Assembly: GCF_000217815.1 (NCBI RefSeq)
Contig: NC_015707.1
Coordinates: 496,001 to 560,000 of the forward strand
Origin: Pseudothermotoga thermarum DSM 5069
GTDB lineage: Bacteria; Thermotogota; Thermotogae; Thermotogales; DSM-5069
Length of the DNA: 64,000 nucleotides
Direction: 5' to 3'
The notes beneath the pieces are model-generated. The model ran no database searches. It had not been told where the DNA came from and saw nothing but the letters and a program-made list of their open reading frames with translations. The translations under genes were made by a program, and so were the position numbers. Within the stretch, counting starts at the first letter, position 1; the number at the start of each line of letters is the position of its first letter. Below, in pieces: positions 16,788 to 25,651 of this stretch.

Positions 16788-17207
16788 TCACTCACCGATT
16801 ATTTTAACCAACACCCTTTTCGGTCTCATTCCATCGAATTCACCGTAGAAGACTTGCTCCCAAGGTCCAAGATCTAGTTTACCGTCGGTTATGGCGATAA
16901 CAACTTCCCGACCCATTATGGTTCTTTTCAGATGGGCATCTGCGTTGTTTTCAAAAGAATCGTTGTGTCTGTACTGTTCATATGGCTTTTCAGGTGCCAG
17001 CTTTTCAAGCCAAACTTCGAAATCGTGGTGAAGCCCTGGTTCATCGTCGTTTATGAAAACACTCGCCGTTATATGCATGGCATTACACAAAAGCAGTCCT
17101 TCCTTGATTCCGCTTTCTTTCACGCACTGTTCAAGTAAGTGAGTGATATTGATAAACTCTCTTCGCTTTTTCGTGTGAAACCAAAGTTCTTTTCGGTAAG
17201 TTTTCAC
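16788..17207 (-). CDS. yjbQ: YjbQ/UPF0047 family protein (secondary thiamine-phosphate synthase type)
   Basis: 139 residues, the full length of the family. Conserved pattern: [53 protein letters not shown] and [14 protein letters not shown], which line the putative metal/phosphate site (His in AMHIT, His in HHD, Asn-Ala-Asp-Ala-His). Annotated enzymes of this family can replace ThiE weakly, but the physiological role is unsettled. Lies 9 bp downstream of the AEC transporter stop and 28 bp upstream of the M48 gene, so all three may be one transcript. Confidence 0.88.
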   Translation of the reverse strand: MKTYRKELWFHTKKRREFINITHLLEQCVKESGIKEGLLLCNAMHITASVFINDDEPGLHHDFEVWLEKLAPEKPYEQYRHNDSFENNADAHLKRTIMGREVVIAITDGKLDLGPWEQVFYGEFDGMRPKRVLVKIIGE

Positions 17208-17216
17208 ACTCTCACC

Positions 17217-18122
17217 TCACTTCAAAAGTATGGACATAAGAATTGGTAAGGTTACAAGCGAAAAGGCAGTGGATATTATCACACCTTGAGAAGCCAGTTT
17301 GTAGTTGCTCCCAAATTTTTTGGCAAAAATTGCGGCGTTTATCCCCGATGGCATTCCGCTCATCATTATCGGCAAGACTTTTGTTATGTGTTCAAGATCA
17401 AACGGTAAGAGTATCAAAAACATGATGAAAGGACAAACGGCTAGTTTTAAAAGGGCTGTCAAGTATAGGTTTAGATTTCCTACAAAATCGGAAAACTTTG
17501 CCTCAGCGATGAACGCTCCTATGAGAAACATCGAAAGAGGTGTGGAAACTTCTCCCACCATGGAAAAAGCGGTTTTTAAAACCAAAGGAAGTTTTAATGG
17601 CGTGAAGAATAAAAGCAAACCAAACAAAATGGCGAGCAAACCCGGTGTGGTCAAAAGTCTTTTCAAACTCACCTTTTCTTTCGACATGAGCTTGATACCT
17701 AGCGTCCAATTCAAGAGCTGAAACCAAAGGTTGAAAAAAGCTGCGTAGAAAACGCCAATTTCTCCAAAAGCTATTCTCGCGACAGGATACCCTAAAAATC
17801 CAACGTTGCCGAAAACAACCATGTACGTGTAGATGTTTTTGCTGTGTTCTTCAACAAAAATTGCGAGGAATTTGCCGACTAGAAAGTGGGTAAGGTACAT
17901 TATACCACCGATCAAGAAAAGGAGAATGGCATTTTTCGCATATTCTAAGGAGAACTCCCTATCCATCGAAGCAACAACCAGCAATGGCAATGTCACGTGA
18001 ACGATTAAATCAGAAGCTGTTTTCGTGAAACCTTCTTCCATCATCTTTATTTTCTTGAGAAAAAAGCCAAAACCTATGAGTATAAAAATAACAAGAATTT
18101 GGTTTGCGACAGCTCCCGTCAA
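17217..18122 (-). CDS. AEC-family transporter (auxin efflux carrier/malate permease type)
   Basis: About ten membrane segments arranged as two five-helix halves, the AEC layout: VANQILVIFILIGFGFFL opens the first half and FGNVGFLGYPVARIAFGEIGVFYAAFF is the conserved unwound helix. The second half contains FLIGAFIAEAKFSD and LPIMMSGMPSGINAAIFAKKFG. Substrates of bacterial members are organic acids or unknown. I chose the TTG at 18122 because GAGGTG lies 6 nt upstream; an ATG at 18146 in frame would add eight residues but has no ribosome site. Divergent from the DUF362 gene. Confidence 0.88.
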   Translation of the reverse strand: MTGAVANQILVIFILIGFGFFLKKIKMMEEGFTKTASDLIVHVTLPLLVVASMDREFSLEYAKNAILLFLIGGIMYLTHFLVGKFLAIFVEEHSKNIYTYMVVFGNVGFLGYPVARIAFGEIGVFYAAFFNLWFQLLNWTLGIKLMSKEKVSLKRLLTTPGLLAILFGLLLFFTPLKLPLVLKTAFSMVGEVSTPLSMFLIGAFIAEAKFSDFVGNLNLYLTALLKLAVCPFIMFLILLPFDLEHITKVLPIMMSGMPSGINAAIFAKKFGSNYKLASQGVIISTAFSLVTLPILMSILLK

Positions 18123-18194
18123 CTGTATCACCTCAACTTTGATCATATACAAGAATTTTTAATTCGATAATTCTATTTGCTAACAGTTTTCTTC

Positions 18195-18223
18195 TTGAAG
18201 TAAGTATTATTGCGTTGTAGAAT
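18195..18223 (+). promoter_or_regulatory. Promoter for the DUF362-ahcY operon
   Basis: TTGAAG (18195-18200), 17-nt spacer, TAGAAT (18218-18223), 22 bp before the ATG at 18246. It would drive DUF362, ahcY, the GH13 gene, the 206-residue gene and the YhaN-like ATPase, which follow each other with gaps of at most 12 bp. Confidence 0.55.
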
Positions 18224-18245
18224 CTTCTGTAAAAGGAGGAATTTT

Positions 18246-19289
18246 ATGATCGTTCATTTCATAAAGTGTGAGGATTACCAAGCCGTTGAGAAAAAGCTTC
18301 TACCTGTTCTTGAAGGTTATTCATCCTTATTTTCACCTGGTGAAAAAGTTTTGGTCAAGCCAAACCTTCTTTCCGCAAGAAAACCCGAAGAAGCTGTTGC
18401 AACACATCCAAAAGTCGTCGAAGTTGTTCTGAGGTTTTTGAAAGATCTTGGGATCTTTCCGTACGTCGGTGACAGCCCAGCTTATGGAAGTTTGCAGAAA
18501 GTTTTGCAAGTTTCAGGAATCTGGGAGGTTTGTCAAAAGTTATCCGTTCCAGCGGTTGAGCTGAATGAACCTGTTGAAGTCGATGGTCAAAGATACAAGA
18601 AGATAAGGATAAGCTCAAAGGTTTTCGATTTTGATAAAGTTGTGAACGTTGCAAAGTTAAAGACTCATTCTCAAATGGTTCTCACACTGGCGGTAAAAAA
18701 CTTGTTTGGATGCGTTCCTGGCATTGAAAAATCAGGCTGGCACATAAGGTGTGAAACAAATGAAAATTTTGCCGCGTTGCTTGTGGATATCTGTTTAATC
18801 GTAAATCCGGTTCTTTCGATAGTTGACGGTGTGGAGGGAATGGAGGGGAATGGCCCTGCAAATGGGAAAAAGAAAAAGTTTGGAGTAATAGTTGTATCAT
18901 CGAATCCTTTTGCTTTAGATCACGCGATTTGTTTGAGGCTGAACGTTGATCCGTTTTTGGTTTACACGGTGAGAGAATCCATCGCTCGAGGTTTGGTAAA
19001 AGATTATTCAATCGACGGCGATTGGAGCAGTTCAATTGAATTGCCTGTGACTGTGCCAAGTTTACCTGTGAAAGGACCCCTTCGACAAATTGCGCGAATG
19101 ATAGTGAGAGTTCCAAAGATATCAAAGAAAGAGTGTATTCGTTGTAAAATATGTGAGGAGAAGTGCCCAGCCAAAGCCATAGATCTTTCGAGAAGCGATA
19201 TTGATTACAAAAAGTGTATACGTTGTTATGTGTGTCACGAGGTTTGTCCAAGGGGAGCCATTGAGCTTGTAAGGAGAATTTTTATTTAG
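18246..19289 (+). CDS. DUF362 domain protein with C-terminal 2[4Fe-4S] ferredoxin domain
   Basis: 347 residues. DUF362 spans about 1-270 (VLVKPNLLSARKPEEAVATHP, VGDSPAYGS, NVAKLKTHSQMVLTLAVKNLFGCVPG, DGVEGMEGNGPANGK), then two four-cysteine clusters: CIRCKICEEKCP and CIRCYVCHEVCP. The two-CxxCxxCxxxCP arrangement binds two [4Fe-4S] clusters. The family is cytoplasmic, with redox or iron-sulfur related roles that are not firmly known. ATG 18246 follows AAAGGAGGAA. Twelve bp separate it from ahcY; no functional tie to ahcY is evident from sequence. Confidence 0.9.
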   Translation: MIVHFIKCEDYQAVEKKLLPVLEGYSSLFSPGEKVLVKPNLLSARKPEEAVATHPKVVEVVLRFLKDLGIFPYVGDSPAYGSLQKVLQVSGIWEVCQKLSVPAVELNEPVEVDGQRYKKIRISSKVFDFDKVVNVAKLKTHSQMVLTLAVKNLFGCVPGIEKSGWHIRCETNENFAALLVDICLIVNPVLSIVDGVEGMEGNGPANGKKKKFGVIVVSSNPFALDHAICLRLNVDPFLVYTVRESIARGLVKDYSIDGDWSSSIELPVTVPSLPVKGPLRQIARMIVRVPKISKKECIRCKICEEKCPAKAIDLSRSDIDYKKCIRCYVCHEVCPRGAIELVRRIFI

Positions 19290-19301
19290 GAGTGATAAGT
19301 T

Positions 19302-20507
19302 ATGAATTTGGGAAGGAAAAAGATCGATTGGGTTTCACGCTTTATGTCGTTGTTGAATCGAATTGAAGAGGAGTATTCCCCAAAGCAACCTTTGAAGGGT
19401 TTTAGGATAGGCATGTCGATTCACCTTGAAGCCAAAACGGCATATCTTGCGATCATTTTGAAAAAACTCGGTGCAGACGTTGTTGTAACCGGAAGCAATC
19501 CGCTCAGCACTCAAGATGACGTTGCAGAAGCTTTGAAGGAATATGGTTTGACGGTGTACGCAAAAAGAACCAGCGACGAGAGCGTCTACATGGCAAACAT
19601 TCGTAAAGTTTTGGAGACAAGGCCAAATTTGATTTTGGATGATGGTGCAGATTTAACTGTTACAGCTCACACTCAAATGCCAGAGGTTTTGGAAGGTTTA
19701 AAAGGCGTCACCGAGGAAACCACCACGGGTCTTAGAAGACTTAGAGCGCTTCATAAGAGTGGTATGCTAAAAGTTCCAGTTATAGCCGTCAACGATGCTT
19801 ACACGAAATATCTTTTTGACAATCGCTATGGTACTGGGCAATCCACGCTTGAAAGCATCATGAGAAACACCAATCTTTCGATATGTGGGAAAACGGTGGT
19901 AGTTTGCGGATACGGTTGGTGTGGAAAGGGTATTGCGCAACGCGCAAAAGGGCTTGGTGCGAGGGTGATTGTAACAGAAGTTGATCCTATCAAAGCACTT
20001 GAAGCGGTTATGGAAGGTTTTCAGGTTATGCCTATCAAAGAAGCTGCAAAGGTTGGCGATATATTCATAACTGCAACGGGTAACAAGAATGTGATATCAG
20101 TTGAAGAATTTTTGGTGATGAAAAACAACGCCATACTCGCAAACGCAGGTCACTTCAACGTCGAGATAGATATTAAAGCTTTGGAAGAGCTTGCAGTTGA
20201 AAAGTACGAGGCTCGTCCAAACGTCACAGGATACGTACTTGAAAACGGCAACACCTTGTTTTTGCTTGCCGAAGGAAGATTGGTGAATTTGGCTGCCGCC
20301 GATGGTCACCCAGTTGAGATAATGGACCTTTCCTTTGCAATTCAAGCCTTGTCTTTGATTTACCTTGCGAATAACAAGCTTGAAGTTGGTGTTCATCCTG
20401 TTCCGAAGGAAATAGACGAGTGGGTTGCAAGAACAAAGCTTGATACCCTTGGTGTGAAAATAGATCATCTGACTTTTGAACAAAAAAGCTATCTTGAAAG
20501 CTTTTGA
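19302..20507 (+). CDS. ahcY: Adenosylhomocysteinase
   Basis: Hydrolyses S-adenosylhomocysteine to adenosine and homocysteine with tightly bound NAD. 401 residues, the short bacterial/archaeal form without the 40-residue insert. Visible: [73 protein letters not shown], the Rossmann NAD site [21 protein letters not shown], and [10 protein letters not shown]. The C-terminal KxxY tail of the classical enzyme is not obvious (ends EQKSYLESF), as in other Thermotoga-type members. It supplies homocysteine to the methionine operon found at 31-40 kb. Confidence 0.95.
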   Translation: MNLGRKKIDWVSRFMSLLNRIEEEYSPKQPLKGFRIGMSIHLEAKTAYLAIILKKLGADVVVTGSNPLSTQDDVAEALKEYGLTVYAKRTSDESVYMANIRKVLETRPNLILDDGADLTVTAHTQMPEVLEGLKGVTEETTTGLRRLRALHKSGMLKVPVIAVNDAYTKYLFDNRYGTGQSTLESIMRNTNLSICGKTVVVCGYGWCGKGIAQRAKGLGARVIVTEVDPIKALEAVMEGFQVMPIKEAAKVGDIFITATGNKNVISVEEFLVMKNNAILANAGHFNVEIDIKALEELAVEKYEARPNVTGYVLENGNTLFLLAEGRLVNLAAADGHPVEIMDLSFAIQALSLIYLANNKLEVGVHPVPKEIDEWVARTKLDTLGVKIDHLTFEQKSYLESF

Positions 20508-20519
20508 AGGGGTGAAGAT

Positions 20520-22514
20520 ATGGTTGAAGAAATAAAAAAATCGATCAGACAATCCAAAAGTCCAAATTATTGTATCCCAAAGGCATGGTTTTTTGAAGGT
20601 TACAAAGGGTCTGCACGATTTGAAGGTGAGAAGGTTTACGTTGAACCTGCGAGTTATTTTCAAAGCGTTTGCGATTGGATACTTTCCTTTAAGAAGGAAA
20701 ACGTCGATTACAACAAATCGATAGCACTTTTGAATGGCGAAAACGACAGAAGTTGGATAAGAAAATCCGTTATTTACAGCTGTCTTGCAAGAACCACTGC
20801 CGCCTTCAATCACAAAGGTTTTGGAAGATTTGAACAGGACGATATTCTCGGATACAGAGAATCTGGAACTTTTTTGAAGATGATAGCTTTGCTACCACAC
20901 CTTGTAAGACTCGGAGTGAACGCCATATACCTTTTGCCCATCACGAAAAGCAGCAATTTGTTCAAAAAAGGTGAGATCGGTTCTCCTTACTCCGTGAAAG
21001 ACTTCTTAAAGCTGGACGATCTTTACCACGATCCACTGCTTGAAGGTTGGAAGGTCGAGGACGAATTTGCGGCTTTCGTTGAAGCTTGTCACATACTTGG
21101 AATAAGGGTTCTGTTGGATTTCATACCAAGAACAGCAGCAAGAGATTGCAACTTGATATTGAGCCACCCCGAATGGTTCTATTGGATAAAGCTAGATGAG
21201 CTTTCAAACTACAAGCCCCCAGCCGTGCCAGAGCTTGGGTTTTGTCAACCATCTTTTGAGGTCATGAAGAGCTTGTACGATAAACCCCAAGTTCAAGAAC
21301 ATTTGAGAAAATTCACCTTTGATCCAAAAACGATTGATCCAAATAAATGGGAAAAACTTTTAAAAGTAATCAACGAAGACAATTTCATTTTTGAAATAGC
21401 AAAAGAATATGGTATAGTGACGGCGCCTGGCTTTTCAGATTGGCTCAACGATCCTCAGCCAACTTGGGACGATGTGACTTTCCTTAGACTTTATCTAGAT
21501 CATCCACAAACGGCTGCAGGGAAGGTTTCAAAAGATCATCCACCGTATGTTTTGTTCGACGTGATCAAAGCGAGTAGATTTCCTGGAAAAGAGCCCAACG
21601 TGGAGCTTTGGAACTACATCGCATCGATTATCCCGTACTTTCAAAAGAAATTTGGCATCGATGGAATGAGACTTGACATGGGACATGCTTTGCCAGATGA
21701 ACTTGAACAGATGATCATTAAAAACGCCAGAGATTACGATCCAGGGTTTGTTTTCATAGCCGAGGAATTGGAGATGCACAGGGCACGTGAAGCAAAAGAG
21801 GCGGGGTATGATGCAATAATTGGCAACAGCTGGTGGATGCTTCCTAGAGTTCCAGACAAAACTTACGAATTTTTCCAAAAGATAGCTTTGGAGGTTGATT
21901 TGCCTTACATAGCTGCCTGTGAAACGCCTGATACACCAAGGGTTGTGGCTAGGAACAACGGTGAAAAACTCAAATACCTTTTGCCGTTTTTGTGTGCCTT
22001 TGCTCCAAATGGTATCTACACCGTAAACTCTGGTCAAGAAATTGAAGAAAAACAGCCGATGAACCTTGGACTTGACAACGATTTCTGCGGAAGGTACATG
22101 CTACCGTGTGAGGATGAATTCAACGGAAAATTGGCATTTTTTGACCACTTTGTTCTTCATTGGAAAGAAACCGATTTGATGAACTTTCTATCCGAACTTG
22201 CAAAGGTTAGAAAGGATTTCTTGAATTTGATCGTCTTTGGTCAATACAAACCAGTTTATCTGAGTTGGCAGGATGGAAAGTTCGTCAACGCGTCGTATTG
22301 GGAGAAAAAAGAAGGAATCGTTGTTTTGGCGAATTTGAGTGATGAATCTAGAGAAGTATCCATCTTGGTGGATAAAACGATAGAGCTGCCTGGTAAGGTA
22401 AAGCGAGTAATGGTATGGGATGGCAAGGATTGGCAAGATCTTGAGGCAAGTGATCGGATCGATTTGAAAATGCCTTCTTTTGGCTATAAGCTTTGTCATA
22501 TAATTTTCTCGTAG
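20520..22514 (+). CDS. GH13 (alpha-amylase superfamily) glycosidase or glucanotransferase
   Basis: 664 residues with no signal peptide, so cytoplasmic. The (beta/alpha)8 barrel lies at about 110-560: LVRLGVNAIYLLPIT (beta-2 region), GIRVLLDFIPRTAARD (region I), GMRLDMGHAL with nucleophile D386 (region II), FIAEELEM with acid/base E415 (region III) and ETPDTPRV with D471 (region IV). All three catalytic acids are present. The N-terminal 100 residues and the C-terminal beta-domain (FGQYKPVYLSW ... GIVVLANLSDESREVSILV) frame the barrel. Region I has PRTAARD where typical amylases have xxNH, so substrate specificity may be unusual. Gap of 12 bp after ahcY. Confidence 0.88.
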   Translation: MVEEIKKSIRQSKSPNYCIPKAWFFEGYKGSARFEGEKVYVEPASYFQSVCDWILSFKKENVDYNKSIALLNGENDRSWIRKSVIYSCLARTTAAFNHKGFGRFEQDDILGYRESGTFLKMIALLPHLVRLGVNAIYLLPITKSSNLFKKGEIGSPYSVKDFLKLDDLYHDPLLEGWKVEDEFAAFVEACHILGIRVLLDFIPRTAARDCNLILSHPEWFYWIKLDELSNYKPPAVPELGFCQPSFEVMKSLYDKPQVQEHLRKFTFDPKTIDPNKWEKLLKVINEDNFIFEIAKEYGIVTAPGFSDWLNDPQPTWDDVTFLRLYLDHPQTAAGKVSKDHPPYVLFDVIKASRFPGKEPNVELWNYIASIIPYFQKKFGIDGMRLDMGHALPDELEQMIIKNARDYDPGFVFIAEELEMHRAREAKEAGYDAIIGNSWWMLPRVPDKTYEFFQKIALEVDLPYIAACETPDTPRVVARNNGEKLKYLLPFLCAFAPNGIYTVNSGQEIEEKQPMNLGLDNDFCGRYMLPCEDEFNGKLAFFDHFVLHWKETDLMNFLSELAKVRKDFLNLIVFGQYKPVYLSWQDGKFVNASYWEKKEGIVVLANLSDESREVSILVDKTIELPGKVKRVMVWDGKDWQDLEASDRIDLKMPSFGYKLCHIIFS

Positions 22515-22526
22515 GTGGTGTAAAGA

Positions 22527-23147
22527 GTGGTAAAAGCTTACCTTTTGAATTTGAAATTGTTCGATTCAAGGGATGCACGTTACCCGCTGAAGTATGAAAA
22601 AGTTTGCGAGTTGAAAAAGTCTATTCTTTTGGAGTTTATCAAGTTATCCGCAGATCAATTCGTTGCGGTTGAACTTTTTGGCGATATTGCTTTACCAAAG
22701 GATGTTTACCAAATACTTGAAATAGTTCCCGAGCCATCTAGGTTCAAAATCTTTCAGAGCGATTCAAATGTTGCGAAAATCCTTGAAGAATATTTAACGC
22801 AAGAAACGATCGATGTAAAAGTATCTTCCAACCCAGTCGAGGTTGAACAACCTGTTTTCGTTGTTTTGAGAGATGAACAGCTTGAATTCGTCAAAGGTTC
22901 CGTACAAAGTTGTGTACCAGTTGAATTATCAAAGCCGAGCAATTTAAAGCAAGGACAAATTGGTTATATTGCAAAATTTATCACAAAACAAAGGGCTCAG
23001 GAAGCAAAGATTTTTGGAAACGAAGTTATCTTTGTTTGTGATGAACCAATCGATTCTTTGCAAAGACAACTGTTGGAAGAACTTTCGGATGAAGCCGCTT
23101 GTTGTCTAGCTATGCTAAATCGTTTATCAAGAGGTGAAACAATTTGA
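22527..23147 (+). CDS. Conserved-position protein of unknown function (206 aa), partner of the YhaN-like ATPase
   Basis: Not recognised. GTG 22527 follows TAGGTGG. No signal peptide or membrane segment; it reads as a soluble alpha/beta protein: MVKAYLLNLKLFDSRDARYPLKYEK, then FVVLRDEQLEFVKGSVQSCVPVEL in the middle and a helical end SLQRQLLEELSDEAACCLAMLNRLS. Its stop overlaps the TTG start of the ATPase by 4 bp, the arrangement expected for two subunits of a complex. In related systems the ATPase partner is an SbcD/YhaO nuclease, but none of the metallophosphatase motifs (DxH, GNHD, GHxH) are present here. Confidence 0.75.
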   Translation: MVKAYLLNLKLFDSRDARYPLKYEKVCELKKSILLEFIKLSADQFVAVELFGDIALPKDVYQILEIVPEPSRFKIFQSDSNVAKILEEYLTQETIDVKVSSNPVEVEQPVFVVLRDEQLEFVKGSVQSCVPVELSKPSNLKQGQIGYIAKFITKQRAQEAKIFGNEVIFVCDEPIDSLQRQLLEELSDEAACCLAMLNRLSRGETI

Positions 23148-25651
23148 ACGTTAAATCGCTGCACATAAAAGCTTTTGGAAAGTTCAAAGATTTTCAGCTC
23201 AATCTAAAAGATGGACTGAACCTTGTGGTGGGACCGAATGAATCAGGCAAAACGACCATTTATCATTTCATAAAAGCATGTCTTGGGGCTGGAAAATTGA
23301 ACGTTCTTGAAAGGTACAAACCTTGGACAGGGGAAGAAATAGATGGAACGTTGGTTATAACGGATGGTGATACCAAATCGATTCGCTTGACAAACAACGG
23401 TCCAACCGTGGAAGTGCTCGAGCAAGATTTGGTTGAGGGTTTGATGACTCTTTCAGATGAAGAAGACGTGTTTGATTTAACCATGGCTGATCAAAAAATC
23501 GTTGCAAGGATGAGAAACAAAATGCTCAAAGCCGAGCAGGCGGAAAAAATTTTAGCTTGGTTAGAGGATCTTCCAAAACTCGAAACGTGCCTTGTTGAAA
23601 AGCAGAAGGAACTTGGTCAAAGGATCGAAGATCTCAAGAAAGAGCTCAATACTTTTGAAAAGATTAGAACACAGCTTTTTGAGCAAGAATCGATCAAAAA
23701 GCAAACGAAAAAAAGGTTGGAAAATCTTTTTGGGGAAAAAAGCAAGATTGCTGGTAAGATAAGTCAGCTTGAAAAGGAAATTTCAGATGAGATTGAAAAA
23801 ATAAAATCTCAAACTTTGCGTGAGATAAGCAATTTGAACCTGCAATTGAAGCAGCTTTCGCTTTTGCCAGTCGTTTCTGCAGAAGAATTTGTTCGCCTAA
23901 ACCAAATACACCAAAGAATAAAAGCGCTTGAAGAAAGGATTAAAGAACTTGAGGAAAAGATAAAAGCAAACGAGGCAAAATTTGAAGAGTTGACAAGGAA
24001 AGTAAATGAACTGCGGCAAATCTTGAAAGGAGAGGATCTTGACAAGTTCAAACTTAAGCTGAAAAACTTAGAACTTTCTTACACTTTGGTAGAGTCAAAA
24101 CTCGATCAAATAAAATCCCACCAACAAGCTTTCCAAAAATCTTGGAGAGTTTTTGAACGACGCGATTTCGATATAAACAACTTTTTAAAGCAAAATACCG
24201 TTTTGTCTTTTGAAAAGCTCAAAGCTCAAATAAACGACAAGATGAACGAGCTTGAAAAGGAGCTTTCAAAATATGAAAAATCAAGGAGTAAAGCGCTGTT
24301 TTTAGTGCTTTTGTCGATGGTTGGAACCGTGATTTGTGCGTTGCTTGGGTTTAAGATTTCAAGCTTTTGGTATTATCTTTCTATTGTTTTTGGTCTCATC
24401 ACGGGCTTTTTGTTCGTCTTTTACAAAAAACGTGAAAAAAGATACGATGAAATATCAGATGAGAAGATCAAGCTACAGATAGAACTTCGAAACCTTGAAA
24501 GGCAGGTTGCTCAAAACAAATTGCCAGCGGATTTTGGTTTTTCAGATTTGGAGGATTTGAGAAAGGCTTACGAGCAATACTTAGAGTGGTTGAAGCAAAA
24601 AGAAGATCTAGAGCGAGTCAAAGAGCAAGTTGAAAAGCAAGTCAAGGAAATTCTTTCGCAACTTGAAGATTACGGTGCAAAAGCTTTGCAAGATGTTCCA
24701 AGTGTTTTGATGTGGCTAAATCAAATTGTTGTTGATTTGGAAAAAGCCGAGTACGAAAGACTACTCCTTGAAAAGATTGTTCAACAGGATTTGAAGACGA
24801 AAGAACAAGTTGAACAAGAATTAGCGCAGCTTTCCAAGTTGTTTAAGTCCGAACTGGCAAATTTTGGTTTAAATGATCCGTCGCAGTTGTCCGAGGCTTT
24901 GAATCGTGGATCTATGATTTTGAAGATCAAAGAGCAGATCAACTATTTGGAAAGAATTCTTGATCTTTGTGAAAACAACAAATTGGAAGAACTTGCGAAA
25001 ATTTATCCAAATTTGACAAAGTTGGTTCAGGAAAAAAGCAAACATCAATCCGCTGTGGAGCAAATTTCCAAGGAAGTGGAACAACTTTCGAAACAACTTG
25101 AACAGCAGGCAAAGATCGAACAAGTCAGTTTGCCGAATGTGGAAAAAGTCATATTTGAGCTGTCTTTCAACGATCTTTTGAAAAAAGCCTACGAAGCTTT
25201 GGAGAAAAGTATACCTGAGTTGAGAAGTGTTTTGACAAAAAGGCTGGAACAGTTGACGGGAAGCTATGTCGACAAATTCCAGGTTGTTTTGAAACAGCTC
25301 TTTAAAGTTTTCAGTGAACTTGCGGAAGATTTGACTGTCGATAAAGATTTGTCCGTCAAATTTTTCGTTGCAAGCAAGCAAAGAAATCTTGAATTGGTTT
25401 TGAGTAAAGGAACCGTTGATCAACTTGCCCTTTGTTACAAGATGGCTTTGTACGAGGTCTTGGAACCTGAAGAGTCATTACCGTTGATTTTGGATAACTT
25501 TTTGATTCGATTTGATGAGGAAAGATTGAAAGAAGCCGTTAGGTTGTTGAAAAAAGCTTCGGAAAAAAGGCAGGTAATAATCCTTACAAGTGACTTAAGG
25601 TTGGCAAATATGTTTGAAATTGAACCAGTGGCGATTCTCAAAAAACCATAA
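23144..25651 (+). CDS. YhaN/SbcC-like AAA ATPase with long coiled coil and membrane hairpin
   Basis: 835 residues. N-terminal half of the ABC-type head: FGKFKDFQLNLKDGLNLVVG followed by Walker A GPNESGKTT (about residues 30-38). A long coiled coil runs from about 130 to 690, interrupted near 385-430 by two hydrophobic segments (ALFLVLLSMVGTVICALLGF and FWYYLSIVFGLITGFLFVFY) as in YhaN proteins. The C-terminal half of the head has LSKGTVDQLALCYKMAL (signature loop) and PLILDNFLIRFDEERL (Walker B/D-loop; family usually has LDDP, here LDN). TTG start with GAGGTG. Likely DNA or membrane associated repair-type ATPase; its nuclease partner gene is not adjacent. Confidence 0.88.
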   Translation: MNVKSLHIKAFGKFKDFQLNLKDGLNLVVGPNESGKTTIYHFIKACLGAGKLNVLERYKPWTGEEIDGTLVITDGDTKSIRLTNNGPTVEVLEQDLVEGLMTLSDEEDVFDLTMADQKIVARMRNKMLKAEQAEKILAWLEDLPKLETCLVEKQKELGQRIEDLKKELNTFEKIRTQLFEQESIKKQTKKRLENLFGEKSKIAGKISQLEKEISDEIEKIKSQTLREISNLNLQLKQLSLLPVVSAEEFVRLNQIHQRIKALEERIKELEEKIKANEAKFEELTRKVNELRQILKGEDLDKFKLKLKNLELSYTLVESKLDQIKSHQQAFQKSWRVFERRDFDINNFLKQNTVLSFEKLKAQINDKMNELEKELSKYEKSRSKALFLVLLSMVGTVICALLGFKISSFWYYLSIVFGLITGFLFVFYKKREKRYDEISDEKIKLQIELRNLERQVAQNKLPADFGFSDLEDLRKAYEQYLEWLKQKEDLERVKEQVEKQVKEILSQLEDYGAKALQDVPSVLMWLNQIVVDLEKAEYERLLLEKIVQQDLKTKEQVEQELAQLSKLFKSELANFGLNDPSQLSEALNRGSMILKIKEQINYLERILDLCENNKLEELAKIYPNLTKLVQEKSKHQSAVEQISKEVEQLSKQLEQQAKIEQVSLPNVEKVIFELSFNDLLKKAYEALEKSIPELRSVLTKRLEQLTGSYVDKFQVVLKQLFKVFSELAEDLTVDKDLSVKFFVASKQRNLELVLSKGTVDQLALCYKMALYEVLEPEESLPLILDNFLIRFDEERLKEAVRLLKKASEKRQVIILTSDLRLANMFEIEPVAILKKP

